Shown here: positions 13,651-22,599 of the stretch, piece by piece | Numbering within the stretch: the stretch's first letter is position 1 | How the letters are laid out: each line of letters begins with the position of its first letter | Assembly (NCBI RefSeq): GCF_947305105.1 | Contig: NZ_CAMZCS010000010.1 | Span: forward strand, 1 to 64,000 | Direction of reading: 5' to 3' | Length of the DNA: 64,000 bases | Source: an uncultured Fibrobacter sp. | GTDB taxonomy: Bacteria > Fibrobacterota > Fibrobacteria > Fibrobacterales > Fibrobacteraceae | The notes under the pieces: generated by a model | What the model saw: only the letters and a program-made list of their open reading frames with translations | Told to the model about the DNA's origin: nothing | The model's database searches: none | Translations under genes and position numbers: made by a program

Positions 13651-15699
13651 TTACTTTACGTCAATTTTCAGGGTCTTCCCTTTGGAAGATTTAGCCAGGT
13701 ATATTCCGCCGCGCTTGGCAAGCTTTGCCGTACCGGCACGCAGCGACTGCATATCGGAGGCCTCGACCATACCGACATAACCGCCATTCAAATCGAACAC
13801 CTTGTACTTGCCGGAAACCTGAGCGAGCTGAGCGAGAGCAGACACCGCAGTCGTGCCCTCGTCAGCATCGCCAAAGCGGAACCAGTCGACGTTTGCGTAA
13901 TCCCCAACAATAGTCAGGCGCACAATATGCTCGCCTTCCTTGAGGTCGACCGTTCCTGCATTAACATCCTCAAAAACGCTACTGCCCTCGCCTGTCTTGG
14001 GAACGGCAACCGCTTCGGTCACGTTCTTGCCGTCAATAGCAAACTGGATGGAAGAACCTTCGCGACCCGACGCGGCGTGGACAATCAAGGGATAGGAGCC
14101 CGCCTTCGTCACCTTCACCGAGTACTCCAGCCACTCGCCGGCCTCGGTATAACCGATGGCGTAGTTGTCACCGCCCTTTTCGATATCCACACCATCATTG
14201 CGGTATTCCCCGCCCTTGTTCACGGAATCTTTGTCCATGTAACTATCGTTGCCTTCGCCAACACCGGGAATGTCGTAGTTTTCAGCTTCTATCTTGCCCG
14301 GAATTTCCGCAACCTTGTCGCCATAGGTTTTGCGCGGAACGGGCTTCACCGGAGTGTTCACACCCACAAGCGTCACGATGCAATCCTTGTTCTCCGTGTC
14401 GCCGGCATCCATGGTAATAGTCACGGAACCGCTCTTCACCTCGACTTCGCCCTCGTCTTTTGCGTTCTTCGCCTCGCTAGTCGTGTACATACGGAAAGCC
14501 CCGATTTTTGCACCGGGTACGTTCACGGTTACCGTCTTCTTGTTCTTGTAATCGCGATTCACGAGCACCACGATGACGCTGTCACCGTCGGCGCTCTTGT
14601 AGGCACTGGCAAACAGGTTCGCTTCGGGCTTCGCGGTCGCCCCCACGCGGATAGCCCCCGGACGGATGAACCGGGCAAACTGGCTCATCACGTAACCGCG
14701 CTTACTGATTTTGCCGATTTCGTTCTGCGGCACCTGCAGCTTGTTACCGAAATCCTTATCCATGATGAGGCCGTAGCAGCGGCGAATGTACCACCAAGTA
14801 TATTGGTTGAAATTGCCGATGACAAGGCCTCGGTGGATTTCGTAAGCCAAATCCATCGCGCGTACCGTATCGTAAACAGCCGTATTCGCCTGGTCGCCCG
14901 TCTTCATGTACTTGCGCCAGTAATTGCCGCTCCCCTGGCTTTCGGTGTAGTGTTCCGTCATCCAGCGTTCCACGCCCTTCTGGTCAGCCAGCTTGTACGC
15001 AAAAAAGTCGTCGCCCGTAGAGGCCTGGCTCGCATAGAAGTGCGCCCCGAGGATATCCCAGTTCTTGAGGGCGTTGGGGTCGTTCAGCACCTTGTTGTAA
15101 AGGTTCTTGTCATACTTGAACGATTCCGTCGAAATCACCTTGGTGCCGTTCTTGCGCATCTGATCGGCATAGCCCTTGGTGAAGTTGTAAATTTCATCGG
15201 CACTCCAGCAAGCCCATTCTCCGCACCAGTCCGGCTCGTTACTAATGGAAATTGCATACAGGGGAACGCCCTGGTTTTTCATGTAGGCGGTAAAGCTGTT
15301 CAAGTGGTCGACATATTTCTGATAATCCGAAGACCTTATATGCTGATTGGCGCCTGCATAAGGCGATGTCCAGGGCGTCGCATAAAGAATAAAGTCATCG
15401 CCAGCGTACTTCTTCGCCGATTTTGCGGCAGCCACTTCTTTATTGAAGTCGTTGGAACTGGCGTACACAGGAATGCGGAGCGTATTGAGGCCAATAGTGC
15501 CCTCGCCCGTACCGAACGCAAGTTTCGCATCGGCGTCGGAAAGCCCGCCGCCGTTCTGCCACTGGTTATGCACCATGCCACCGAAACCACGGATAACCTG
15601 ATGTTCTTCGTCTAATTTCACGTCCACCGTAGACGCATTACCGATAGTGATGAACACACCACACGTAAAGACGATTCTTTTGAAGCCTCTACAAAACAT
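13651..15699 (-). CDS. GH30 xylanase with CBM6 and C-terminal sorting-like domain
   Basis: Secreted endo-xylanase of GH30, close to the glucuronoxylanase type. The mature part opens VIRGFGGMVHNQW; SISNEPDWCGEW carries the acid/base Glu and RWMTEHYTES the nucleophile Glu. A beta-sandwich side domain follows, then CBM6 (IPGKIEAENYD ... NVDWFRF) and a 60-residue end (YKVFDLNGGYVGMVEASD ... GGIYLAKSSKG) of the kind also seen on the esterase at 820. The longest frame starts at 15729, but the ATG at 15699 gives a cleaner signal peptide (MFCRGFKRIVFTCGVF) and is preferred. It acts with the esterase on acetylated glucuronoxylan. Confidence 0.9.
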   Translation of the reverse strand: MFCRGFKRIVFTCGVFITIGNASTVDVKLDEEHQVIRGFGGMVHNQWQNGGGLSDADAKLAFGTGEGTIGLNTLRIPVYASSNDFNKEVAAAKSAKKYAGDDFILYATPWTSPYAGANQHIRSSDYQKYVDHLNSFTAYMKNQGVPLYAISISNEPDWCGEWACWSADEIYNFTKGYADQMRKNGTKVISTESFKYDKNLYNKVLNDPNALKNWDILGAHFYASQASTGDDFFAYKLADQKGVERWMTEHYTESQGSGNYWRKYMKTGDQANTAVYDTVRAMDLAYEIHRGLVIGNFNQYTWWYIRRCYGLIMDKDFGNKLQVPQNEIGKISKRGYVMSQFARFIRPGAIRVGATAKPEANLFASAYKSADGDSVIVVLVNRDYKNKKTVTVNVPGAKIGAFRMYTTSEAKNAKDEGEVEVKSGSVTITMDAGDTENKDCIVTLVGVNTPVKPVPRKTYGDKVAEIPGKIEAENYDIPGVGEGNDSYMDKDSVNKGGEYRNDGVDIEKGGDNYAIGYTEAGEWLEYSVKVTKAGSYPLIVHAASGREGSSIQFAIDGKNVTEAVAVPKTGEGSSVFEDVNAGTVDLKEGEHIVRLTIVGDYANVDWFRFGDADEGTTAVSALAQLAQVSGKYKVFDLNGGYVGMVEASDMQSLRAGTAKLAKRGGIYLAKSSKGKTLKIDVK

Positions 15700-15862
15700 A
15701 ACATGCCCTTTACACTTAACCGTGGACATTCACGGCTTTTTTTCTAAATCTAACATGCGCAAGAGCACAAATCACATATTTGAAAAATCGTTCCAATGAC
15801 ATTTTGTCAAATTTTGCCACTTCACATTCAATACAAACTAACTAGCACAATGTAAAAAAAAA

Positions 15863-15886
15863 GAGCCGACATCGCAGCCAGCTCCT
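15863..15886 (-). terminator. Terminator of the TIGR02147 module 1 operon
   Basis: On the minus strand GAGCTG pairs with CGGCTC (one G-T pair) over a ten-base loop, followed by nine T. It lies about 20 bases after the stop of the lipoprotein gene at 15908. Confidence 0.75.
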
Positions 15887-15907
15887 TTGCAAGGTAAATT
15901 TTTCTTT

Positions 15908-17098
15908 TTATTTCAGCTTACTTTTCTTGACGCCGAAGAATTCGATATCGTCAATCCAGAACTCGCTCGTACCGGGCCCACTGAAGAGGGAGAAATGCGT
16001 TACATGAGTCTTGACCGCATCCCACCCAAGGTTGTCCCCGTTGGTATCGGAACTATCAATCATGTCGGCCGGGGTAACACAGTAACGCGTCCATACGGAA
16101 TCAAGCTCCAGGTGCGTCCAGGACTTGCCCGTTTCGACATCTTCGGTGCTGTCCGCATTCACGTCGAACGAGACACTGATATGGTCCGTGCCCTTCGCCC
16201 AGAATACCACGGAATCCAAATTGCTGAAATCCACAGAATCTTCAAAAGCAAACCCCATAAGGGCCCAATTCAGGGCGGAATCGTTCACAGAACTGAAGTG
16301 CGCCACCCAACCTTCACGGTCGTTCACCTGTTCGGATTCAAGTTTAGCCTCGGCATATTGGGAAACACCGGTATGCCAACCTCTAACGCCACTTTCAAAA
16401 TCAGCAAACAAGGCATAGAAAGGTTCCGGCTCACCTATTTCGAAGGAATCAACCGTCTTCTTCGACTTGATATCTGCGGACTTCGAGCCGATAATCCTCG
16501 TATTTTCCACATGGGATTCCCAGCCGTTTTCATCCTTGTACGTGCTGTCGGAATAAAGGAACGCGACCACCTCAAGTTTACCCTCCGGCAAAGACTTGAA
16601 GGCGAACGAACCGGATGTATCAGTCTGAACGGAGTAGTCCAAGCCACGCACAGAGACCGTCACACCCGCAGTGCCATCCGGGAGGTTCACCTTACCATTC
16701 AAGGCGCCCGGTTTCTGGATACGCAGCGGCATCTCGATAAGGCCAGTATCGGCCTCGGTAATCTCTATTTTCTTGAATCCCTTCAACGAATCGTTACGGG
16801 CCTCGACCACATAGAAACCGACATTCATCGTCTTGATTTTCAAAACGCCATTATCGTCTGTCTCGGCATCGACAAAAGTATCATTTGAAGTATTTGTACC
16901 AGCAAGGTAAGAGGCCGAACGGACAAGGACCTTCGTACGCGCCGCAGGAGTGCCATCAGCAAAATGCACAGAAAATGCGACGGAGTTCTCCGTCTCCAAA
17001 GACGAGCCGGCAACATCGCTATTCGAACCGCAACCAACCATGCACAGCGCAGCGCCGCACATGACCGTTACTCCTATATTCCACACCCGTTTTCTCAT
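15908..17098 (-). CDS. Lipoprotein with carboxypeptidase-regulatory-like repeats (module 1)
   Basis: A 396-residue lipoprotein (leader, lipobox MVGC). Residues 35-120 and 130-190 are beta-sandwich repeats of the carboxypeptidase regulatory type (VHFADGTPAARTKVLVRS; GKVNLPDGTAGVTVSVRGL). The C-terminal 170 residues (FADFESGVRGWHTG ... SEFWIDDIEFFG) form a jelly roll like carbohydrate-binding CBM11-type domains. The start overlaps the stop of the TIGR02147 gene by four bases (ATGA), so the two are coupled. It is probably an outer-membrane surface protein that senses or binds a carbohydrate; ligand unknown. Confidence 0.75.
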   Translation of the reverse strand: MRKRVWNIGVTVMCGAALCMVGCGSNSDVAGSSLETENSVAFSVHFADGTPAARTKVLVRSASYLAGTNTSNDTFVDAETDDNGVLKIKTMNVGFYVVEARNDSLKGFKKIEITEADTGLIEMPLRIQKPGALNGKVNLPDGTAGVTVSVRGLDYSVQTDTSGSFAFKSLPEGKLEVVAFLYSDSTYKDENGWESHVENTRIIGSKSADIKSKKTVDSFEIGEPEPFYALFADFESGVRGWHTGVSQYAEAKLESEQVNDREGWVAHFSSVNDSALNWALMGFAFEDSVDFSNLDSVVFWAKGTDHISVSFDVNADSTEDVETGKSWTHLELDSVWTRYCVTPADMIDSSDTNGDNLGWDAVKTHVTHFSLFSGPGTSEFWIDDIEFFGVKKSKLK

Positions 17099-17952
17099 TT
17101 TGACTCCTTGTGTCCGTCCCCCATCGAAGCACCCAGGTCTCCTTTGCGGGCAACCGGGTAAAAAGCCATCGAGAGTTGCATAACGCGATCCGGGGATTTC
17201 GCCTCGTCAACACGTTTTTGCACCAGTCTGCGGAATTCCCGGAGCATATCCCCGAGATCTTCGAAGCAGGATTGGTCAACTGACAAAGTAAGTGTAGAAA
17301 TATTTCGTTCGCTAACAGGGATATTATCCAAAGCATCACTGGCTAAACCGAGTACTTGCTTCTGGAATTCTCGCACGGCAGAGGCTTTTTCGGGGCCACC
17401 AACCGTCAAGTGGGCATCCGTGAGGGCCAACTTGCCCGAGGCAAGCTTCTTCACCAGGCCCACCTCCTTCAAAATTTCAATAGCCTCTTCGGCCTGGGCC
17501 TCGGTAATGGGCGGGCAAATGTCACGGGAAATCTGCTTGATATTGACAACGCCACCGTTCAGTTCCAGGTAGGCGCGGACAGCGGGAATCCACCAGTTGC
17601 GCAGGAGCTTGAGTTCGGCAGCCTCCAAGCTATGACGATCGACATCGCGCAAGGCGAGCGCCTTGGCCATCAGCTCGTCGTGCTTGCTTTTATCCTTGCT
17701 TACGGCAGCAGAGTAGAGAAGGTCGAAGTATTCCGCAGAACGCCCCGACAAGTCCAGGAGATCTTTGGCCGACGGCAACGCATGTGCCGGCAGGTGCTGC
17801 TTCTTTTGGAGCACGCGATAGAGGTAACTGGAATCCAGCCCCAGCTTATCGCCCATCATCCTGTACGAGTAGAAAGGCATCTCTTCCTTCCGCCTGTCGT
17901 AGTAGGATTTCAAGAAGTCGCGGTAGTCCGCTATGTCAGAAAAAGTAACCAT
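17095..17952 (-). CDS. TIGR02147/DUF4423 family protein, module 1
   Basis: A 285-residue member of the Fibrobacter paralogous family TIGR02147 (DUF4423). The N-terminus (DIADYRDFLKSYYDRRKE ... LGLDSSYLYRVLQKKQHL) reads like a helix-turn-helix DNA-binding region, and the C-terminal family block SERNISTLTLSVDQSCFEDL ... VMQLSMAFYPV is present. Family members look like cytoplasmic regulators, though none is characterised to my knowledge. It overlaps a lipoprotein gene by four bases. A perfect CRP-type palindrome (18043-18060) lies upstream. It is the most divergent of the four copies in the window. Confidence 0.8.
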   Translation of the reverse strand: MVTFSDIADYRDFLKSYYDRRKEEMPFYSYRMMGDKLGLDSSYLYRVLQKKQHLPAHALPSAKDLLDLSGRSAEYFDLLYSAAVSKDKSKHDELMAKALALRDVDRHSLEAAELKLLRNWWIPAVRAYLELNGGVVNIKQISRDICPPITEAQAEEAIEILKEVGLVKKLASGKLALTDAHLTVGGPEKASAVREFQKQVLGLASDALDNIPVSERNISTLTLSVDQSCFEDLGDMLREFRRLVQKRVDEAKSPDRVMQLSMAFYPVARKGDLGASMGDGHKESK

Positions 17953-18042
17953 CGTCTATAAAGTTATTTTTTTCATGCTTATAAAAGTTTACCCTTCATA
18001 TCACTTTCTGTGGATGTTTTGTCCAAACCACTGATACGTAGG

Positions 18043-18060
18043 GTGTGACGATAGTCACAC
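18043..18060. promoter_or_regulatory. Perfect CRP-type palindrome upstream of module 1
   Basis: GTGTGAC-GATA-GTCACAC is a perfect inverted repeat and fits the CRP consensus TGTGA-N6-TCACA exactly. It is about 90 bases upstream of the TIGR02147 start. A weak promoter (TTGGAC, 18 bases, GATATG on the minus strand) lies between them. No CRP gene is visible, so the binding protein is inferred. Confidence 0.6.
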
Positions 18061-18098
18061 AACGGACCAGATGCATTACACTTCTACCGAAAAATAGA

Positions 18099-18155
18099 TA
18101 AAAAAGCCCTTTTCAGGGATACATGACCAAGCATGCGTCACCAAAAAGGGTTGCT
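18099..18155 (-). terminator. Probable terminator of the FKBP gene
   Basis: On the minus strand ACCCTTTT pairs with AAAAGGGC over a long loop, followed by TTTTTT. The long loop makes it weaker than the others, but it is correctly placed after the stop at 18181. Confidence 0.4.
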
Positions 18156-18180
18156 CTATCCTCAACGGAAAATTAAGTAT

Positions 18181-19461
18181 TTAACGCGTTCCCAAGTATT
18201 CGACGGCGAAAATCAACGTAGCGCCGCCAGGAATCGGGCCGGCACCGCGGCTCCCGTAGCCCAGTCCCGGAGGAATCACGAGAATTCTCTTTTCGCCGGG
18301 CAACATTCCCTGCACACCGAGTTCCCACCCGCGGATGACGCTCCCGCCACCCAGTGTAAAGCCAAAAGGCTGACCACGGTCACGCGAGCTGTCGAACTTG
18401 TAGCCGTTCACCATCCAGCCCGTATAATGGACGCTCACCTTGTCGCCCGACTTGGCCGGTTCGCCCTCGCCCTGCTTGATAATCGCATAGCGCAAGCCCT
18501 CGCTGCCCGGTTCCAACTGGAGCGAAGCCGTATCCGGGAAGAAATCCATACGTTCCGCCACCTCGGGATCCACCTCAGAAGAGACAAGCTCCACGCGGAA
18601 AACAAGCGTCGAGTTCGGAGGGATCATGGAATAAGCCGTAGCGCCATAGCCCATAGAAGGCGCCACACGGAGCCAGCGCACGCCGCCTTCGCGCATGCCG
18701 TCAAGGCCCTTCTCCCAGCCCTTGATCATCTTGCCTGCGCCGAGCGTGACCTCGAGCGGCTTGCCGAGTTCCTTGGAACTGGCGAACTTGCGGCCAGAAA
18801 GGATCCACCCTGTATAATGCACCTTGAGCACCGTGGCTGCCACGGCAGGTTTCCCGGAGCCGGCCTTCTCGTCGTATATTTCAAGGCCCTTGGCGAGATT
18901 CTTCCACTTTAGTTTGTTCACATCTTTCGGGAAGGCATCCGGTTCCATGGGCTTATCAGCATGGACAAGCTCTACCTCGAAAAGGAGGTCGCTATTAGGA
19001 GGAATGCCATCTAGCGAATTTTCGCCATAAGCCATCTCCGACGGGACATAAAGCCTGCGGATTTCGCCCACCTTCATTCCCATGAGCCCCTTTTCCCAAC
19101 CGACAATCACCTGGCCCATGCCAATATTGAATTCAAGGGGTTCGCCGGACTCGTAAGTGTTCGCGAACGGGCCGCGGGGAGCGGATTCTTCGGAAGAATC
19201 CGCTGGCGCCCCAGTGGAATCCTTCACAGCAACGGTATCCGCCTTATTTTTGCCATTTTCAGCAATTTCAGCCGTCTGGGGCGCCGCAGGCGCTAGCAAC
19301 AGCGCGCTGTCCGCGGCCAAAAAGCCCTTGTAATGCACCCTAATCAGCTGACCGGCACGAATCGGATCGCCCGAACCCTCTTTAATCGTTTCAACCTTAT
19401 ACGGAATAGCCCAAACCACACAAGAAAGCAGCAAAACAATAAAAAGATTTGTTTTAGACAT
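18181..19461 (-). CDS. Secreted peptidyl-prolyl isomerase with three FKBP domains
   Basis: A 426-residue exported protein with three FKBP domains in a row (about 20-165, 190-300 and 318-426). Each opens with a variant of VHYTG(W/F) and closes with a P-S/P-x-(M/L)-(A/G)YG ... IPPN(S)TL-F-VEL block. Domain 3 is the most canonical (VSVHYTGWMVNGYKFDSS, PPGLGYGSRGAGPIPGGATL); domain 1 carries an insert rich in Ala, Ser and Glu. It should catalyse proline isomerisation and chaperone folding of exported proteins in the periplasm. Signal peptide MSKTNLFIVLLLSCVVWA. Triple FKBP chains are unusual among bacteria. It appears to be transcribed alone. Confidence 0.9.
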   Translation of the reverse strand: MSKTNLFIVLLLSCVVWAIPYKVETIKEGSGDPIRAGQLIRVHYKGFLAADSALLLAPAAPQTAEIAENGKNKADTVAVKDSTGAPADSSEESAPRGPFANTYESGEPLEFNIGMGQVIVGWEKGLMGMKVGEIRRLYVPSEMAYGENSLDGIPPNSDLLFEVELVHADKPMEPDAFPKDVNKLKWKNLAKGLEIYDEKAGSGKPAVAATVLKVHYTGWILSGRKFASSKELGKPLEVTLGAGKMIKGWEKGLDGMREGGVRWLRVAPSMGYGATAYSMIPPNSTLVFRVELVSSEVDPEVAERMDFFPDTASLQLEPGSEGLRYAIIKQGEGEPAKSGDKVSVHYTGWMVNGYKFDSSRDRGQPFGFTLGGGSVIRGWELGVQGMLPGEKRILVIPPGLGYGSRGAGPIPGGATLIFAVEYLGTR

Positions 19462-19534
19462 AAAAACTCCTATCTCACAAGATAGAAAATGCTAGTTTTA
19501 GAGAGTATTGAAATCGCCATAAACGGAATTGAAT

Positions 19535-20098
19535 ATGCTATCAGTCATCATCGTCATCGCGATTATAGTATTGTCGCTCATCCTGGCGGCCATAGGCGCC
19601 TATGTTGTCGTGCACAATTCCGACGAGAAAGAAGAAGCCAAACCCATTATCGATGTGTCGGGGCAATATGCGGTCGTCAACCGGTCGGCAAAGGAGCGCC
19701 TGATAGCGGTCAAGCCTTCGGAAGCCTCTCTCAGGGCATGGCTCGAAACGCAGGACCTCACTCCGGAGTCACGAGAAGAACTCATCCGCCAGTGGAACGA
19801 ATCCATGGAAGACACCATCCGCACCATCAACGAAGGCGACAAGAACGGCACTGCCACCTATAGGATAGCAATAGGCCCCAAAGGCAAGAACTACTGCAAA
19901 TTTGTAGACGAAGACAATTTTATTACCCGCGAACAAATCCGCCACCACGCCGAAATCCTCCCACCCTATGTGCTGGGTTGCGATTGCAAGCTCATGCCCA
20001 GGCACCCCTGGGAAACCCAAAGCAAGGCAGATTGGAAAGCGGTCATCCCCACACACGGAAACTCTTACGACGTCCCCGATTGGAGGCAACTTGCATAA
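19535..20098 (+). CDS. Membrane-anchored protein of unknown function
   Basis: A 187-residue protein with one N-terminal membrane helix (MLSVIIVIAIIVLSLILAAIG) and a soluble domain containing AWLETQDLTPESREELIRQW and two Cys in VLGCDCKLMPRHPWETQ. I do not recognise the family. The ATG at 19535 is chosen over the TTG two codons upstream. The gene overlaps the start of the PorV-like gene by eight bases, so the two are probably co-translated and may function together at the envelope. Confidence 0.65.
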   Translation: MLSVIIVIAIIVLSLILAAIGAYVVVHNSDEKEEAKPIIDVSGQYAVVNRSAKERLIAVKPSEASLRAWLETQDLTPESREELIRQWNESMEDTIRTINEGDKNGTATYRIAIGPKGKNYCKFVDEDNFITREQIRHHAEILPPYVLGCDCKLMPRHPWETQSKADWKAVIPTHGNSYDVPDWRQLA

Positions 20099-22280
20099 GT
20101 CACTACTTGGTTCCCTTATTTTAATCCCCGCACTCTCTTTTGCTGCGGGTTCCGCGATTATCACACTTGAAATGCCTGTCGGCGCCAGGCAGCTCGGTAT
20201 GGGCGAAGTCGGTGCGGCCCTCGCAGACGATGCCACAGCCATGTATTACAACCCCGCCGGCCTCGCCTTCGGCCCCCTCGCCGACGAGTGGCGCATATCC
20301 TACCCAGCCGATTCCAAGAAGGCCCCCTTCTTCACAAAGATGACGGCCCGTTCAAAGAACGGATTTTTCAGCAAGAGCGAACTTTGGGCCGGTACGGCAA
20401 ACGGCATCCTCAAGTTCGACAGCGAACAGTGGTTGGACTACCACTCCGTGACGTTGCAGGGCACCGCCAAAATCAAGGACGTCGTACGCGTGTTCGTCGG
20501 TAGCGAACGCGGCCTCGATGAGTACACACGCCAAGTCAAGAAATTCAACAACATCAAGAATGCCGACGACGAATCCCACGTTGTCGAAGTCAACATTCCC
20601 TGGAACCTCGTCGTCAAGGATACAATCACGGCAATTCTCTACGAAGACCGCACGGAAAAGCTCTGGGTCGGTACGCCCAAGGGACTGTTCCGCTTCGACG
20701 GCAAGGCCTGGAAGAGCTACGAGAAAGAACTGGGCGTCCACCATGTCAACACGCTCACAAGCCAGGGCGCATCCGTCTGGATTGGTACGGACGACGGTCT
20801 GTTCGTCTACCGCAACGGCGGATTCGAGCAGAAGGGCAAAGTGCTCCCGAGCCAAAAAATCAATGCGCTCGTCTGGTCCGAAATGCGCAAGGAACTCTAT
20901 GTCGCAGTCGACGGCGCAGGTATCGCCCGACTCGTCCCCAAGAAGAGCGTGAACGACAAGGACCGCTGGAGCCTGTTCAACGAAGAAGACGGCATCATGG
21001 ACCTGAAGCCGACCGCACTCGCCGTAGACAGCTCTGGCCATGTGTGGGCCGCCCACGCCGGTGGTCTCAGCCACTTTACGCTCCGTAAGTGGGAACAGGT
21101 CAAATTCGAGAACAACAACATCAACGACATTTCTGTCGATGGCAAGGGAGCCATCTGGATTGCTACCGACAAGGGCGTATGGCGCCATCTGCCAGACTAC
21201 GCCACCGCAAGCGGACGCAAGGCCGAACTCGAACGCGGCACCGCCGAACAAGAAGGCGAAGTCAAGTCCGAAGACGAATGGACTCACTACCACTCCGGCA
21301 ACGGACTTTCGAGCAACAAGGTCTGGGCCGTGCTCCCACAGGGCAACGACGTCTGGTTCAGCACAGCAAACGGCATGGAACAGTTCAAGGATGCCGATTA
21401 CCAGCTGACCGCCTTCTACGAAAAGCTCCTACCCATCCTCAACATTCCTGACCTTTACCACCTGTACGGAGGCATGACCATTCCGCTCAACGATTGGGGA
21501 ACATTGGGCCTTTCCGTGAACTTCGTGAGTTTTGGTTCCACCGTCGTTTCAGGTGACGTAGACGCAGACGACCTGGTCGCCTACAACAGTTCCGAAATCG
21601 TCGGCGGCATCAGCTACGGCACGCGTTTCCCGAACGACTGGGGCTTGGGCCTCTCTGTCAAGTTCTTCTACTCCGACCTGAGTTCCGGCGGCTCTACCGA
21701 CGAAGACGAAGCCACGACATTCGGTTACGCATTCGACATCGGCATTCTCAAGAAGAACCTCCTTATCGACAAGCTGAACCTGGCCCTTGTCCTTGCAAAC
21801 ATCGGCCCGAGCGTCTACTACGTCGACAAGACCATCGAAGACCCGATTCCGCTCACATGGCGACTCGGCCTTGCCTACGAACTGCTTTCCCTAGCCGATT
21901 ACCGCTGGACCATCGCAGCCGACTACAACCGCGAAACCATTTACGACGACGACAAGGGTAACCCGGAACCGTTCTATATCGCCTGCTGGAAATCCATCGT
22001 GGACCCAGAAAAGAAGGACACCAAGGGTTTAGAGACGGCGAAGAACTCCTTGATGCAGGGCGTGTTCAACGTCGGTACCGAATTCATCTACTCGAATACG
22101 ATTGCACTCCGCCTCGGTTACTTGTACGACCGGACCGGTCAGCGTCATGAAGTCGACTTCGGTTTTGGCTTCATGCTCAGCGACATGTTGCAGTTCGACT
22201 TCGCAACCATCAAGGACGTGGGTGACAACGACGGCGTGCGCGACGGCCAGATGCGCTTCGGCATGTTGTTTAAGTTCTAG
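20091..22280 (+). CDS. PorV-like outer-membrane barrel with an inserted propeller
   Basis: After a signal peptide the chain begins VGARQLGMGEVGAALADDATAMYYNPAGLAF, written here in pieces: VGARQLGMGEVGAAL, then DDATAMYYNPAGLA. This is the N-terminal signature of PorV/FadL-like barrels. Roughly residues 80-430 are then seven or so propeller blades (KLWVGTPKGLFRFDG, SVWIGTDDGLFVYR, AIWIATDKGVWRH), and the barrel resumes from about 450 to the final FGMLFKF. PorV proteins escort cargo of type IX secretion; the inserted propeller probably faces outside or the periplasm. The TTG at 20091 follows GGAGG with four bases between and gives the signal peptide. Function is inferred. Confidence 0.75.
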   Translation: MHKSLLGSLILIPALSFAAGSAIITLEMPVGARQLGMGEVGAALADDATAMYYNPAGLAFGPLADEWRISYPADSKKAPFFTKMTARSKNGFFSKSELWAGTANGILKFDSEQWLDYHSVTLQGTAKIKDVVRVFVGSERGLDEYTRQVKKFNNIKNADDESHVVEVNIPWNLVVKDTITAILYEDRTEKLWVGTPKGLFRFDGKAWKSYEKELGVHHVNTLTSQGASVWIGTDDGLFVYRNGGFEQKGKVLPSQKINALVWSEMRKELYVAVDGAGIARLVPKKSVNDKDRWSLFNEEDGIMDLKPTALAVDSSGHVWAAHAGGLSHFTLRKWEQVKFENNNINDISVDGKGAIWIATDKGVWRHLPDYATASGRKAELERGTAEQEGEVKSEDEWTHYHSGNGLSSNKVWAVLPQGNDVWFSTANGMEQFKDADYQLTAFYEKLLPILNIPDLYHLYGGMTIPLNDWGTLGLSVNFVSFGSTVVSGDVDADDLVAYNSSEIVGGISYGTRFPNDWGLGLSVKFFYSDLSSGGSTDEDEATTFGYAFDIGILKKNLLIDKLNLALVLANIGPSVYYVDKTIEDPIPLTWRLGLAYELLSLADYRWTIAADYNRETIYDDDKGNPEPFYIACWKSIVDPEKKDTKGLETAKNSLMQGVFNVGTEFIYSNTIALRLGYLYDRTGQRHEVDFGFGFMLSDMLQFDFATIKDVGDNDGVRDGQMRFGMLFKF

Positions 22281-22299
22281 AGGGGCGAGGTCGCTTCGC

Positions 22300-22598
22300 T
22301 TTGAGGTGTGAGATAGACGAGAGAACGCCGCTTCGCGGCTACAGACGAGAGACGAGAGACGAGAGGAAGTAGGACAAATGCGTAAGGCGAGTGCCGCGGT
22401 CAAGCTTGCTTGAACATGGCCGAGCCGAGCATTTGGTACTTGAGCGTAGCGAGAGTACTAGTAGACAGTAGGAAGTGGTTAGGGATTAGGATCTAGAATC
22501 TAGGGGCTAGGGAGAAATATCACGGCTTCGCCGTCTTATATTGACGCACGAAGTGCGTGATTCTTTTCACTAGCCTCTATTCTCTAGTCTCTCAAAGA
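22300..22598. repeat. Intergenic repeat block A (CTAG-rich palindromes)
   Basis: A gene-free block with GACGAGAGAC iterations, then GATCTAGAATCTAGGGGCTA, two small hairpins (ACGGCTTCGCCGT and CACGAAGTGCGTG), and an inverted arm CACTAGCCTCTATTCTCTAG. The core 22490-22590 recurs almost unchanged at 25905-26020; shorter relatives are at 28913-28990 and 62070-62222. Confidence 0.8.
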
Positions 22599-22599
22599 C

